Shown here piece by piece: positions 8,398-17,443 of a stretch of 43,593 nt of DNA. Numbering within the stretch: the first letter of the stretch is position 1; each line of letters opens with the position of its first letter. The DNA comes from Bradyrhizobium hipponense (GTDB taxonomy: Bacteria > Pseudomonadota > Alphaproteobacteria > Rhizobiales > Xanthobacteraceae), in NCBI RefSeq assembly GCF_008123965.1, contig NZ_VSTH01000012.1, forward strand, positions 1 through 43,593. The letters are read 5' to 3'. The position numbers and the translations under genes are program-made. A model generated the notes under the pieces. The model did not search any database. It saw only the letters and a program-made list of their open reading frames with translations, and was not told the origin of the DNA.

Positions 8398-9129
8398 TCA
8401 GAGCGGATGCAGCACGCGGCGCAAAAAGTCCTGCGTCCGCGGATGCTGGGGTTGATTGAGGACGGCCTTGGCCTGTCCCTGCTCGACGATGACGCCGCCG
8501 TCGATGAACAGCACGCGGTCGGCGACATCGCGGGCAAAACCCATTTCATGGGTGACGACGACCATGGTCATGCCATCATCGGCGAGCTTGCGCATCACGC
8601 CGAGAACGTCGCCGACCAATTCAGGATCGAGTGCCGAAGTCGGCTCGTCGAACAGGATTGCCTTGGGCTGCATCGCGAGCGCGCGTGCGATCGCGACGCG
8701 CTGCTGCTGGCCACCGGAGAGCTGCGGCGGATGCGCGTCGGCCTTCTCGGCAAGCCCCACCTCGGCGAGCAGCGCCCGGCCACGCTCGAGCGCAGCGGCG
8801 CGCGGCTCCTTCTTGACATAAAGCGGACCCTCGACAACGTTTTCGAGGACAGTGCGATGCGGGAACAGGTTGAAGCGCTGGAACACCATCGAGACCTGCG
8901 TGCGGATCGACACGATCGACGGCGCATCGCGGTCGACCTTCAGGCCCTCGACGCTGATCGCGCCGCGGTCATAGCTCTCGAGCCCGTTGATGCAGCGCAG
9001 GATCGTCGATTTCCCGGAGCCGGAGGGGCCGACGATGCAGACCACCTCGCCCTTCTGCACCGAGGCCGAGATGCCCTTGAGCACTTCGTTCGCGCCGAAG
9101 CTCTTGTGGACATCGGTGAGCTCGATCAT
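8398..9129 (-). CDS. Polar amino acid ABC transporter ATP-binding protein
   Basis: A 243-residue ATPase of the GlnQ/HisP family. Walker [10 protein letters not shown] is at about 34-42, Q-loop near FQRFNLFPH, signature LSGGQQQR at 137-144, Walker [12 protein letters not shown] at about 158-168 and switch His194 in VVTHEMGFA. The start ATG at 9129 overlaps the permease stop codon by four bases (ATGA), showing translational coupling. It energises uptake through the adjacent single permease, which probably forms a homodimer. The long upstream in-frame extension lies within the permease gene and is not part of this protein. Confidence 0.95.
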   Translation of the reverse strand: MIELTDVHKSFGANEVLKGISASVQKGEVVCIVGPSGSGKSTILRCINGLESYDRGAISVEGLKVDRDAPSIVSIRTQVSMVFQRFNLFPHRTVLENVVEGPLYVKKEPRAAALERGRALLAEVGLAEKADAHPPQLSGGQQQRVAIARALAMQPKAILFDEPTSALDPELVGDVLGVMRKLADDGMTMVVVTHEMGFARDVADRVLFIDGGVIVEQGQAKAVLNQPQHPRTQDFLRRVLHPL

Positions 9130-9779
9130 TTCTTGCCCGCCCGCTTTTCGAAGTGGCGGACCAGCAGGATCAGCGGGATGCTCATGGTGAGATACATCAG
9201 CGCCACCAGCGTGAACACGTTGGTGTTCTTGAAGGTCGAGGACGCGATCAACTTGCCCTGGAGCGCGAGCTCGGCCACCGTGATGGTCGAGGCCTGCGAG
9301 GAATCCTTCAGCATCATGATCATGACGTTGCCATAGGGCGGCAGCACGATGCGCACCGCCTGCGGCAGCACCACGCGGCGCATGGTGAGCCACCAGCCCA
9401 TGCCGATCGACTGCGCCGCCTCGATCTGGCCCTTGTCGATCGCCTCGATGCCGGCGCGGAAGTTCTCCGCCTGATAGGCCGAGTAGGCGATGCCGAGCCC
9501 GAGGATGGCGGCCTGCAACGCCGACAGCGTAACGCCGAGATCGGGCATCACGAAATAGAGGTAGAACAGCAACACGATGATCGGAATGCCGCGGATCACG
9601 TTGATCACGCTGGCGCTGATCGTCGACAGGACCTTGATACCGGAAACCCGCATCATCGCCCAGACCAGGCCCAGCACTGTCGAGAGCAGCAGCGAACCGA
9701 TGGTGACGACGATCGTCAGCGCGACGCCGTTCATCAGGATCGGGAAAAACTCGACGGTGTCGTGCCAGAAGCCTTTCAT
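9126..9779 (-). CDS. Polar amino acid ABC transporter permease
   Basis: A 217-residue inner-membrane permease of the HisM/GlnP family with about five hydrophobic segments (for example [21 protein letters not shown] near the N terminus). It has the cytoplasmic EAA-type loop [22 protein letters not shown] that contacts the ATPase. It lies 30 bp downstream of the binding-protein gene and overlaps the ATPase gene. Only one permease gene is present. Confidence 0.95.
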   Translation of the reverse strand: MKGFWHDTVEFFPILMNGVALTIVVTIGSLLLSTVLGLVWAMMRVSGIKVLSTISASVINVIRGIPIIVLLFYLYFVMPDLGVTLSALQAAILGLGIAYSAYQAENFRAGIEAIDKGQIEAAQSIGMGWWLTMRRVVLPQAVRIVLPPYGNVMIMMLKDSSQASTITVAELALQGKLIASSTFKNTNVFTLVALMYLTMSIPLILLVRHFEKRAGKK

Positions 9780-9809
9780 CGGGCCGCCTTCACCGATCAG
9801 CCCTTTCGA

Positions 9810-10574
9810 CTAGCCTTGCGCCTTCTGGCCCCATTTATCGAGGATCTTGTCGATGGTGCCGTTGGCCTTGAGCTTGGCGAGCGAGGCGTTGATCTTGCCG
9901 AGCAGCGCGGTCTCGCCCTTGCGCACACCGATGCCGACCGATCCGACGGTGACGGGCTTGTAGCCGTCGACCAGGCGCACCTCGGGGAAGCCGCCTTGCT
10001 TCAGATTGTAGGCGACGATCGGGTAATCGGCGTAGCCGGCCTTGAGGCGGCCGGTGTTCACGTCGCGCAGGATGTCGGGGATGGTGTCGTAAGCCTTGAC
10101 GTCAGCGAACAGGCCGGACTTCTTCAGCGCGTCGACGAAGGCGGTGCCGACCTGGGCGCCGACGGTCTCGCCTTTCAGATCTTCCTGCGTGGCGTAGGCC
10201 TTGGTGTCGCCCTTCGGCACCACCAGGCCTTCACCGTAGGTGTAGATCGGATCGGAGAAGTCGACGACATCTTTGCGCGGCGGCGTGATGAACATCGCGG
10301 CGGCAATGATGTCGATCTTGCTGGACGTCAGCGACGGGATCAGCGCCGAGAACTGCATCGGCTCGATCTGCACGTTGAGACCGGCATCCTTGCCGATCTC
10401 GGTGATGAGATCGACCATGATGCCCTGGATGGTGTTGGTCTTGGTATCGAGGGAGGTGAAGGGAATGCCGGTCGGCGTCGAGCCGACCTTCAGGACCTGC
10501 TGCGCCGAAACCGGCACAACGGCGAACAGCGTAAGCGCCGCGACCGCGGCCTGAACAAAACGCTTCAACGGCAT
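9810..10574 (-). CDS. ABC transporter substrate-binding protein, family 3
   Basis: A 254-residue periplasmic solute-binding protein with a Sec signal peptide (AAVAALTLFAVVPVSAQQ). It carries SBP_bac_3 features such as GIMVDLITEIGKDAGLNVQIEPM and FSDPIYTYGEGLVVPKGD. It would capture an amino acid or related amine and deliver it to the permease. It is the first gene of the minus-strand operon binding protein-permease-ATPase-FAD oxidase. The gene is divergent from an XRE-cupin regulator whose candidate operators lie in the 163-bp gap. Confidence 0.92.
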   Translation of the reverse strand: MPLKRFVQAAVAALTLFAVVPVSAQQVLKVGSTPTGIPFTSLDTKTNTIQGIMVDLITEIGKDAGLNVQIEPMQFSALIPSLTSSKIDIIAAAMFITPPRKDVVDFSDPIYTYGEGLVVPKGDTKAYATQEDLKGETVGAQVGTAFVDALKKSGLFADVKAYDTIPDILRDVNTGRLKAGYADYPIVAYNLKQGGFPEVRLVDGYKPVTVGSVGIGVRKGETALLGKINASLAKLKANGTIDKILDKWGQKAQG

Positions 10575-10656
10575 CGCATCCCCCTTTGGGTCCGGCCGGT
10601 GGCGGTACTCGCGCGTGTCGTGATCTCAGACGTTGCGGGCCACGCCGTTTCGGCCT

Positions 10657-10676
10657 ATTTTCACCAATATGAAAAT
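10657..10676. promoter_or_regulatory. Candidate operator 1 (ATTTTCA-N6-TGAAAAT)
   Basis: A 20-bp inverted repeat with perfect seven-base arms ATTTTCA and TGAAAAT around six bases. It lies in the divergent gap between the ABC operon and the XRE-cupin gene. The core TTTTCA-N6-TGAA recurs exactly 50 bp away, which suggests a real regulator site. The adjacent XRE-cupin protein is the obvious candidate to bind it. Confidence 0.55.
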
Positions 10677-10707
10677 TTGGTCACACTTTGGCGGCCGACG
10701 CAAGCGG

Positions 10708-10725
10708 TTTTCATGCACATGAAGG
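10708..10725. promoter_or_regulatory. Candidate operator 2 (TTTTCA-N6-TGAA core)
   Basis: An 18-bp site whose centre is TTCATG-CA-CATGAA (six-base arms). It shares the TTTTCA-N6-TGAA core with operator 1 at a 50-bp centre spacing. It ends 12 bases before the regulator's GTG start, so binding there would block its own transcription or translation start. Confidence 0.5.
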
Positions 10726-10737
10726 AAGCGGTTTGAC

Positions 10738-11400
10738 GTGAGCGGTGGCAAGAGAATGCGCAAACCGGCCGCCGCAAAGCCGGCGCGAAAGCCGAAGACC
10801 AAGGCTAGCGCGAAGCCGGCCGAGCCCGCGATGGACGTCGCGGTCGGCAGCCGCATCCGCGATCTCAGACGTGTCAGGCGGTTCTCGCTCGAAACGGTCG
10901 CAGAGCGCACCTCGCTTTCGATCGGCTTCCTCAGCCAGATCGAGCGCGGCCTTTCGTCACCCTCGCTCCGCGTGCTGGCGACGCTCGCCGACGTACTCGG
11001 CGTTGGCATCGCCGCGTTGTTCGGCGCGAGCCCGAACGGCGACGGCACATCCGATCAGGTGGTGACGCGCGGATTGCAGCGGCCCGAGCTGAAACTCTGG
11101 CGCACGGGCGTCTCCAAACAATTGCTCAGTCCGGCCGGCGCCGACAACCGGCTCAATTTGTTCCTGGTACACTTGGAGCCCGGCGGCTCCACCGGAGACG
11201 AACTCTACACCCACGACGGCGAGGAAGCCGGCCTCGTGCTCGAGGGCGAGATGATGCTGACGGTGGACAGCGAGACATGGTCGCTGAAGACGGGGGACAG
11301 CTTTCGCTTTGCCAGCCGGAGGCCGCACCGGTTTTCCAATCCGGCGCAGGATGCGAAGGCAGTCGTGCTCTGGGTGAACTGCGTGACGGGAGCGAACTGA
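10738..11400 (+). CDS. XRE-cupin transcriptional regulator
   Basis: A 220-residue regulator: a Lys/Pro/Ala-rich N-terminal tail, an XRE helix-turn-helix (about 35-95, with FSLETVAERTSLSIGFLSQIERGLSSPS) and a C-terminal cupin domain (about 150-215, with HDGEEAGLVLEGEMMLTVD and SRRPHRFSN). This class senses small amines, amino acids or their breakdown products through the cupin. It is divergent from the ABC importer/FAD-oxidase operon and likely controls it and itself. The GTG at 10738 is used; an ATG at 10756 is an alternative. Signal identity is unknown. Confidence 0.88.
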   Translation: MSGGKRMRKPAAAKPARKPKTKASAKPAEPAMDVAVGSRIRDLRRVRRFSLETVAERTSLSIGFLSQIERGLSSPSLRVLATLADVLGVGIAALFGASPNGDGTSDQVVTRGLQRPELKLWRTGVSKQLLSPAGADNRLNLFLVHLEPGGSTGDELYTHDGEEAGLVLEGEMMLTVDSETWSLKTGDSFRFASRRPHRFSNPAQDAKAVVLWVNCVTGAN

Positions 11401-11490
11401 GTCTTCTCCCTCTCGCCGTAAATTCCGGCCTCTTCCCGCAAGCGGCAGGGCAATCGCATATGGCCTTTTAGGGCTGCCTGAGCGCGCGCC

Positions 11491-11620
11491 TCGTCCTTCG
11501 AGACGACCGCTCCGCAGTCTCCTCAGGATGAGGCTAACCGGCATCGGTGCCCGTTGAAACGGCTGCCGCGCACTCCGTCCTCATCCTGAGGAGCCCGCGG
11601 AGCGGGCGTCTCGAAGGATG
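11491..11620. repeat. Long inverted repeat (CCTCATCCTGAGGAGC type)
   Basis: Two imperfectly complementary arms, 11491-11533 (TCGTCCTTCGAGACGACCGC... ending CTCAGGATGAGG) and 11579-11620 (CCTCATCCTGAGGAGC... ending GTCTCGAAGGATG), about 45 bp apart. It belongs to the palindromic intergenic repeats common in Bradyrhizobium. It fills the first part of the roughly 400-bp gene-free stretch 11401-11799. Confidence 0.8.
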
Positions 11621-11700
11621 GCCGCAGGGAAACCGCTCTCAAATGCGATTGCCCCTGTCGCAAGCGGCGAGAGGCGAAGAGGGCTCAATGCTGCCACATC

Positions 11701-11785
11701 GTCATTGCGAGCGAAGCGAAGCAATCCAGACTCTCACCGCGGAGACACCCTGGATTGCTTCGTCGCAAGGGCTCCTCGCAATAAC
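11701..11785. repeat. Inverted repeat (GTCATTGCGAGCGAAG type), copy 1
   Basis: Arm GTCATTGCGAGCGAAGCGAA followed by GCAATCCAG (11701-11729) pairs with CTGGATTGCTTCGTCGCAAG followed by GGCTCCTCGCAATAAC (11750-11785). A second copy of the same family lies at 30721-30805. It sits just downstream of the dadA-like gene and could fold into a long RNA hairpin after its stop codon. Confidence 0.85.
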
Positions 11786-11799
11786 GAGCGGATAGAGCC

Positions 11800-13065
11800 T
11801 TAGCCGAACCTGTGCGCGTACCGATCCACCGTCAGCGCACTGACATCGATGTCCGGCTTCTTGCCCGACAGCATATCCGCCAGCACGCGGCCGGAGCCGC
11901 AGGACATGGTCCAGCCGAGCGTGCCGTGGCCGGTGTTGAGGTGGAGATTGGCGTACTTCGTCGCGCCGATCACGGGAGGGCCGTCCGGCGTCATCGGGCG
12001 CAGGCCGCTCCAGAACGTCGCCTTGGAGAGATCGCCGCCGCGCGGGAACAGGTCGGTCAGCGAGTGGTCGAGCGTGGCGCGGCGGGCGTCGTAGAGCTTG
12101 TCGGAATAGCCGGAGATTTCGGCGGTGCCGCCGACGCGGATGCGATTCCCAAGCCGCGTGATCGCGACCTTGTAGCTCTCGTCCATCACCGTGGATTCCG
12201 GCGCGCCTGAAGCGTCCTTGATCGGCACCGTGATCGAATAGCCCTTCACCGGATAGACCGGCAGCGAAATGCCGAGCGGCGCAACCAGGCGCGACGACCA
12301 GCTTCCGAGCGCAAGGACGTAGGCGTCGGCGTGCAACAGGCCGGCGCTGGTCGCAACACCGCTGACGCGGGTGCCATCCGTGACGATGCGGTCGATTCCG
12401 GCGTTGAACATGAAGCGGACGCCGAGCGCCTGGGCGTGCTTGGCCAGCGCCTGCGTGAACATATGGCAGTCGCCGGTCTCGTCCTGCGGCAACCGAAGCC
12501 CGCCGGCGAACTTTTCCTTCACGCCCGCCAGTGCCGGCTCGGCTGCGATGCAGCCTTCCCGGCTCAGCACCTCGTACGGCACGCCGTATTGCTTGAGCAC
12601 CGCGATGTCCTCAGCGGTGCCGTCGAGCTGCGACTGGTAGCGGAACAGCTGGAGCGTGCCCTGCGAACGCTCGTCATACTGGATGCCGATGTCGCGGCGC
12701 AGATCGCGCAGGCAATCGCGGCTGTATTCCGCGATCGGGATCATCCGGCTCTTGTTGACGGCGTAGCGCTCGCTCGTGCAATTGCGCAGCATCTTGGCGA
12801 GCCAGACCCACATCACCGGATCGAACTTCGGCCGGATCACCAGCGGGCCGTGCTTCATCAGAAGCCATTTGATCGCCTTGACCGGCACACCGGGGCCGGC
12901 CCAGGGCGAGGAATAGCCGGGCGAGACCTCGCCCGCATTGGCGAAGGAGGTCTCCAGCGCCGGCTCCGGCTGACGGTCGACGACCGTCACCTCATGGCCG
13001 GCACGCGCGAGGTAGTAGGCAGAGGTGACACCGATGACACCGCTGCCGAGGATCAGAACTTTCAC
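11800..13065 (-). CDS. dadA: D-amino acid dehydrogenase (DadA-like)
   Basis: A 421-residue membrane-associated flavoenzyme of the DadA family, which oxidatively deaminates D-amino acids and passes electrons to the respiratory chain. The FAD-binding motif [30 protein letters not shown] opens the protein. Family signatures [21 protein letters not shown] and [24 protein letters not shown] are present. It lies 70 bp downstream of the aminotransferase gene on the same strand. The context suggests breakdown of D-alanine or a related amino acid together with transamination of an omega-amino acid. Dad enzymes are often inducible by alanine, but no Lrp-type site was recognised here. Confidence 0.88.
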   Translation of the reverse strand: MKVLILGSGVIGVTSAYYLARAGHEVTVVDRQPEPALETSFANAGEVSPGYSSPWAGPGVPVKAIKWLLMKHGPLVIRPKFDPVMWVWLAKMLRNCTSERYAVNKSRMIPIAEYSRDCLRDLRRDIGIQYDERSQGTLQLFRYQSQLDGTAEDIAVLKQYGVPYEVLSREGCIAAEPALAGVKEKFAGGLRLPQDETGDCHMFTQALAKHAQALGVRFMFNAGIDRIVTDGTRVSGVATSAGLLHADAYVLALGSWSSRLVAPLGISLPVYPVKGYSITVPIKDASGAPESTVMDESYKVAITRLGNRIRVGGTAEISGYSDKLYDARRATLDHSLTDLFPRGGDLSKATFWSGLRPMTPDGPPVIGATKYANLHLNTGHGTLGWTMSCGSGRVLADMLSGKKPDIDVSALTVDRYAHRFG

Positions 13066-13135
13066 GCTTGGTCAAACTCCCGCGGCATCGCGCTCGCCGC
13101 TGCCAGGAAACAACTCGCAACGGCGAGAGCAATTA

Positions 13136-14464
13136 TCAGGCCACCCGCTTGATGGCGTCGCCGAGGATCGACACGATGTCGTCGATGTGGCTCTTCTCGA
13201 CAATGAGCGGCGGCGACAGGGCGAAAGAGTCGCCGCTCATGCGGAAGTACAGCCCGCGATTGAAGCAGTCGACCATGACGTCATAACCGCGCGCACCGAC
13301 CGCGCCGTCGCGCGGCGACAGCTCGACCGCGCCCATCAGGCCGCAATTGCGGATATCGACGACGTTGGGCAGGCCCTTCAGCGAATGCAGCGCATCGCGC
13401 CAGTAGTCGGCGATGTCAGCACCGCGCGTGAGCAGGCCTTCGTCCTTGTAGATGTCGAGCGTGGCGATGCCGGCCGCGCAAGCCACCGGATGCGCCGAAT
13501 AGGTGTAGCCGTGGAACAGCTCCATCTGGTTCTCCGGGCCGACCATCAGGCCGTCGTGCACCTTGCGGCTCGCGAACACCGCGCCGCAGGGCACGGTGCC
13601 GTTGGTGATGCCCTTCGCGGTCGTCATCAGGTCCGGCGTGACGCCGAAGAAGTTGGCGGCAAATGGCGCGCCGAGCCGGCCGAAACCGGTGATGACCTCA
13701 TCGAAGATCAGAAGGATGCCGTGCTTGTCGCAAATTTCGCGCAGGCGCTGGAGATAGCCCTTCGGCGGCGGCAGCACCGCGGTCGAGCCCGGCACCGGCT
13801 CGACGATAACGGCGGCGATGGTCTCGGCACCATGCAGAGCAACGAGGCGCTCGAGATCGTCGGCGAGCTCGGCGCCGTGCTCCGGCTGATCCTTGGCGAA
13901 GGCGTTGCGGGTGAGATCATGGGTGTGGCGGATGTGATCGACGCCCGGCAGGAGGGTCGCGAACGCGCGGCGGTTGGCGACCATGCCACCAACCGACGTG
14001 CCGCCGAAGCCGACACCGTGATAGCCGCGCTCGCGGCCGATCAGGCGGGTGCGGCTCGACTGGCCGTTGGCGCGGTGATAGGCGAGCGCGATCTTCAGCG
14101 CGGTATCGACCGACTCGGAGCCGGAGTTGGTGAAGAAAATGCGGTCGAGGCCCTTCGGCGCGATCTCGGCGAGCCGCTCCGCGAAGTCGAACGCCAGCGG
14201 ATGGCCCATCTGGAACGACGGCGCGAAGTCCAACGTCATCAGCTGCCGCTCGACCGCGGCGGCGATTTGCTTGCGGCCGTGGCCGGCATTGACGCACCAG
14301 AGCCCGGCGGAGCCATCGATCACCTTGCGGCCGTCGACGGTGGTGTAGTGCATGCCTTCGGCCGAGGAGAATAGCCGCGGCGCTTTCTTGAACTGCCGGT
14401 TGGCCGTGAACGGCATCCAGAACGAATCGGTCTTGATGGTGTTCGGAATCTGATGAAGGGTCAC
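13136..14464 (-). CDS. Omega-amino acid (beta-alanine)--pyruvate aminotransferase
   Basis: A 442-residue class III PLP aminotransferase. The PLP Lys is K284 in TTAKGITNG, and D255 in LIFDEVITGFGR contacts the pyridine nitrogen. NSGSESVDTALKIA (about 113-126) forms the phosphate-binding turn. The opening FWMPFTANRQFKKAPRL and YTYSAHPVACAAG are typical of beta-alanine/omega-amino acid:pyruvate aminotransferases, which act on beta-alanine, GABA, putrescine-type amines or taurine. It is the first gene of a minus-strand pair with dadA and is divergent from a PuuR-like regulator. Exact amine donor unknown. Confidence 0.88.
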   Translation of the reverse strand: MTLHQIPNTIKTDSFWMPFTANRQFKKAPRLFSSAEGMHYTTVDGRKVIDGSAGLWCVNAGHGRKQIAAAVERQLMTLDFAPSFQMGHPLAFDFAERLAEIAPKGLDRIFFTNSGSESVDTALKIALAYHRANGQSSRTRLIGRERGYHGVGFGGTSVGGMVANRRAFATLLPGVDHIRHTHDLTRNAFAKDQPEHGAELADDLERLVALHGAETIAAVIVEPVPGSTAVLPPPKGYLQRLREICDKHGILLIFDEVITGFGRLGAPFAANFFGVTPDLMTTAKGITNGTVPCGAVFASRKVHDGLMVGPENQMELFHGYTYSAHPVACAAGIATLDIYKDEGLLTRGADIADYWRDALHSLKGLPNVVDIRNCGLMGAVELSPRDGAVGARGYDVMVDCFNRGLYFRMSGDSFALSPPLIVEKSHIDDIVSILGDAIKRVA

Positions 14465-14611
14465 GGGCCACGCTCCTTTGCTGACCCATTAGCCGAACCA
14501 CGCCTTCAAAAGCACAACAAGTCCTTTTCTGCCTGCCAGCAACCCATTGATCTTACTGGGGCTGCCGGTCCATATTTGCGCGATCCGCAACACCTGCAAC
14601 AGGGACTGGGC
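14465..14611. promoter_or_regulatory. Divergent promoter region with TTGCG-N5-CGCAA repeat
   Basis: This 147-bp gap separates the aminotransferase and the PuuR-like gene. It contains a small inverted repeat TTGCG-CGATC-CGCAA at 14576-14590 and a repeated ACCCATT (14484 and 14542). Either could be a regulator site; neither resembles the TTTTCA-N6-TGAA sites of the neighbouring module. Confidence 0.3.
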
Positions 14612-15160
14612 ATGAGCGTCGACATCGGTGGGCGGCTGCGATTCATCCGGACACGCCAGAAGCTGTCGCAGCGCGAGCTTGCCAAGCGCGCCGGCGTCAC
14701 CAATTCGACGATCTCGCTGATCGAATCCAACCAGATGAACCCGTCGGTCGGCGCACTCAAGCGCATCCTCGACGGCATCCCGATGGGGCTTGCCGAATTC
14801 TTCGCGCTGGAGCCGGAGACGCGGCGCAAGATCTTCTACCGCGCCGAGGAGCTAACCGAGGTCGGCAAGAAGCCGATCTCCTACCGCCAGATCGGTGACA
14901 ATCTGTTCGGCCGTAGCCTCCAGATCCTGAAAGAGCGCTACGAGCCCGGCAGCGATACCGGGCGCGTTCATCTGGTGCATGAGGGCGAGGAAGGCGGCAT
15001 CGTGATCTCCGGCAAGCTTGAGGTCACCGTCGAGGACGAGCGGCGCATCCTCAACCCCGGCGATGCCTATTACTTCGAGAGCCGCCGCCCGCACCGGTTC
15101 CGCTGCGTCGGCGGCAAGCCGTGCGAGGTGATCTCGGCCTGCACGCCACCGACGTTTTGA
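14612..15160 (+). CDS. PuuR-like XRE-cupin transcriptional regulator
   Basis: A 182-residue regulator with an N-terminal XRE helix-turn-helix (about 5-60, LSQRELAKRAGVTNSTISLIE) and a C-terminal cupin (about 110-178). The length, the TNSTIS recognition helix and the C-terminal ISACTPPTF closely match E. coli PuuR, the putrescine-responsive repressor (185 residues, ending ISAHTPTTF). The ATG at 14612 has AGGG seven bases upstream; the longer frame beginning at 14453 runs into the divergent gene. It probably represses the divergent aminotransferase-dadA pair until an amine or amino acid is present. The ligand is inferred. Confidence 0.88.
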   Translation: MSVDIGGRLRFIRTRQKLSQRELAKRAGVTNSTISLIESNQMNPSVGALKRILDGIPMGLAEFFALEPETRRKIFYRAEELTEVGKKPISYRQIGDNLFGRSLQILKERYEPGSDTGRVHLVHEGEEGGIVISGKLEVTVEDERRILNPGDAYYFESRRPHRFRCVGGKPCEVISACTPPTF

Positions 15161-15181
15161 AGCGGCGGCAGGCCGGAAGTG

Positions 15182-17443
15182 TCAGAGCTGTGTCAACAGC
15201 TCCTCGATCCGGATCGGAAAGCGGCGGACGCGCACGCCGGTCGCATGCCAGACGGCATTGGCGACCGCGCCGGCGCTGCCGGTAATGCCGATCTCGCCGA
15301 CGCCCTTGATGCCGAGCGCATTGACGTGCGGATCGTGCTCTTCGACTGTGATCACGTCGAGCGGCGGCACGTCGGCATTCACGGGGATGTGGTACTCGGC
15401 GAGATTGGCATTCATGATCCGGCCGCTGCGCCGATCGGTAATGGCCTCCTCGTGCAGCGCGAACGACATGCCCCAGATCATGCCGCCGAACAGCTGGCTC
15501 TTCACCAGATGCGGATTGACGATACGCCCGGCGGCGAAGGCACCGACCATGCGGGTGACGCGGACCTGGCCGAGCTCGGGATCGACCTTCACCTCCGCGA
15601 ACACCGCGCCATGGGCATGCATGGCATATTCCTCCATCGATGCCGGATTCGGCGCGCCGGTGCCGCGCGCCTCGACCTCGGCGAGCCCCGCGCGCGCAAG
15701 GATCTCGGCGTAGCTCTCGCCGCGGCTCTCGTCGTCGCGCCGGAATAGCTTTCCGCTGCGCGCGATCACGCCGGCATTGCCGGCGCCGAACAAGGGCGAG
15801 CGCTCATCGTTCGCGGCGAGATCGGCGAGTTTTGCAATCACAGCTGCACCGGCGGTGTGGATCGCCGCACCGGCGGTCGCGGTATGTGCAGAGCCGCCGG
15901 CAATGCCGGCATCGGGCAAGTCCGATGTGCCGGCCTTGAACTCCACCCGATCGATGTCGAGCCCGAGCCCGTCGGCCGCGATCTGGGCCAGCGCGGTCCA
16001 GGCGCCCTGCCCCATGTCATGCGCGCCGATCTCCATCACACCCGTGCCGTCACGGCGGATCGCCGCGCGGGCTTCGGCCTGGAACATCAAGGCCGGGAAG
16101 GTCGCCGTGCCCATGCCCCAGCCGACCAGAAGCCCGGCATCGTCACGCATCTGCCACGGCTGCAACGGCCGCTTCGCCCAGCCGAAGCGCGCCGCCCCCT
16201 GCTCGTAGCAGGCGCGCAGCGCCTTGGAGGAAAACGGCTTGCCCGTGATCGGCTCGACCTCGGCATAGTTCTTCAGGCGGAAGGCGAGCGGATCGATGCC
16301 ACAGGCCCAAGCCATCTCGTCGATCGCACTCTCCAGCGCAATCGAGCCTGTCGCTTCGCCCGGCGCGCGCATGAACAGCGGCGTGCCGGTGTTGACGCGC
16401 ACTGCGTCGTGCGAGGTGCGGATCGCGGGAGCCGCATAAAGGGTGTGTGAGGCGTCGGCCGCGGGCTCGTAGAAGTCATCGAACGTGCTCGATACGGTCC
16501 TGGCATGGTGATCGAGCGCGGTCAGGCGTCCCTCGCCGTCGGTACCCATGCGCAGCCGCTGGCGCGTTGGCGCACGATGGCCGACCGGGCCGTACATCTG
16601 CTCACGGCGCAGCACGAGCTTGACCGGCCGGCCGACAAGCTTGGCCGCCATGATGCCGAGCGTCGGCGGGCCGGACATCAGCCCCTTGGAGCCGAAGCCG
16701 CCGCCGAGGAAAGGACTGCGGATATGGATCTTGTCCGGCGCGATGCCGAACAGTTCGGCGATGCGGGCGCGCGACAGGAATAGACCCTGGGTCGGCATGT
16801 CGACCGATAGCTTGTCGCCGTCCCACGCGGCGACGATCGCATGCGGCTCCATCGCGTTGTGATATTGCGGCGGCGTCTCGTAAACGGCCTCGATCCGTTT
16901 CTCGGCCGAAGCAAGACCCGCCTCGACATCGCCGCGGTGATTTTCCGTCGGATTGCCGACACCGACCACCGGCGGCACGAAGCTGTCGCCGGCATCGAGC
17001 CCGATCAGCGCGGGCAGGGTCTCGTAGTGCGGCGCCAGCAACGCCGCGCCTTCCGTCGCCGCCTCCAGCGTTTCCGCGATCACCACGGCGATCGGCTGGT
17101 TGGCGTAGCGGACCTCGTCGCTGTGCAACGCTTCCATCCGGAACACGAACGGATTGGTCTTGATCTCGGGATCGATCGCGAGCGGCGGCTTGTGGTCTGA
17201 TGTCATGACATCGACGACGCCGGGATGGCGCCTGGCAGCAGTGACATCGAGCGAGGTCACGCGGCCGCGCGCGATGCTGGACACAGCCATCACCGCAAAC
17301 AGCATGCCGGGCGGATGGTTATCGGCGGCGTAGGTCGCCTGCCCCTTGACCTTGAGGATTCCGTCGCGGCGGGTCAGCGGCTGGCCGATGTTCGAGCCGT
17401 GCCGTAAATGGGCGGGCGCACTGGTGAGGTTGAGCTCAGACAT
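15182..17443 (-). CDS. Molybdopterin-binding subunit of a xanthine dehydrogenase-family enzyme (PaoC-like)
   Basis: A 753-residue catalytic subunit of a molybdenum hydroxylase, which oxidises aldehydes or N-heterocycles using water. The catalytic Glu is about residue 717 in GVGEIGITG near the C terminus, and molybdopterin-contacting segments such as FLGGGFGSKG and GAHDMGQGAWTALAQ are visible. It follows the FAD subunit with an eight-base overlap (ATGTCTGA) and completes a small-medium-large operon. The order and lengths match E. coli paoABC. The physiological substrate is unknown; an aromatic or amine-derived aldehyde is a reasonable guess. Confidence 0.9.
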   Translation of the reverse strand: MSELNLTSAPAHLRHGSNIGQPLTRRDGILKVKGQATYAADNHPPGMLFAVMAVSSIARGRVTSLDVTAARRHPGVVDVMTSDHKPPLAIDPEIKTNPFVFRMEALHSDEVRYANQPIAVVIAETLEAATEGAALLAPHYETLPALIGLDAGDSFVPPVVGVGNPTENHRGDVEAGLASAEKRIEAVYETPPQYHNAMEPHAIVAAWDGDKLSVDMPTQGLFLSRARIAELFGIAPDKIHIRSPFLGGGFGSKGLMSGPPTLGIMAAKLVGRPVKLVLRREQMYGPVGHRAPTRQRLRMGTDGEGRLTALDHHARTVSSTFDDFYEPAADASHTLYAAPAIRTSHDAVRVNTGTPLFMRAPGEATGSIALESAIDEMAWACGIDPLAFRLKNYAEVEPITGKPFSSKALRACYEQGAARFGWAKRPLQPWQMRDDAGLLVGWGMGTATFPALMFQAEARAAIRRDGTGVMEIGAHDMGQGAWTALAQIAADGLGLDIDRVEFKAGTSDLPDAGIAGGSAHTATAGAAIHTAGAAVIAKLADLAANDERSPLFGAGNAGVIARSGKLFRRDDESRGESYAEILARAGLAEVEARGTGAPNPASMEEYAMHAHGAVFAEVKVDPELGQVRVTRMVGAFAAGRIVNPHLVKSQLFGGMIWGMSFALHEEAITDRRSGRIMNANLAEYHIPVNADVPPLDVITVEEHDPHVNALGIKGVGEIGITGSAGAVANAVWHATGVRVRRFPIRIEELLTQL

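Noticed and set aside
9153..10736. 527-codon frame on the + strand opposite the ABC transporter genes
   Set aside because: Antisense shadow; rich in Arg, His and Asp with no domain, while the minus strand encodes full transporter components.
11401..11799. Possible CRISPR array or insertion sequence in the repeat-rich gap
   Set aside because: The repeats are single inverted pairs of different families, not regularly spaced direct repeats, and there is no transposase or cas gene.
13025..14374. 449-codon frame opposite the aminotransferase gene
   Set aside because: Antisense shadow of a well-supported PLP enzyme; no coherent fold or signal visible.
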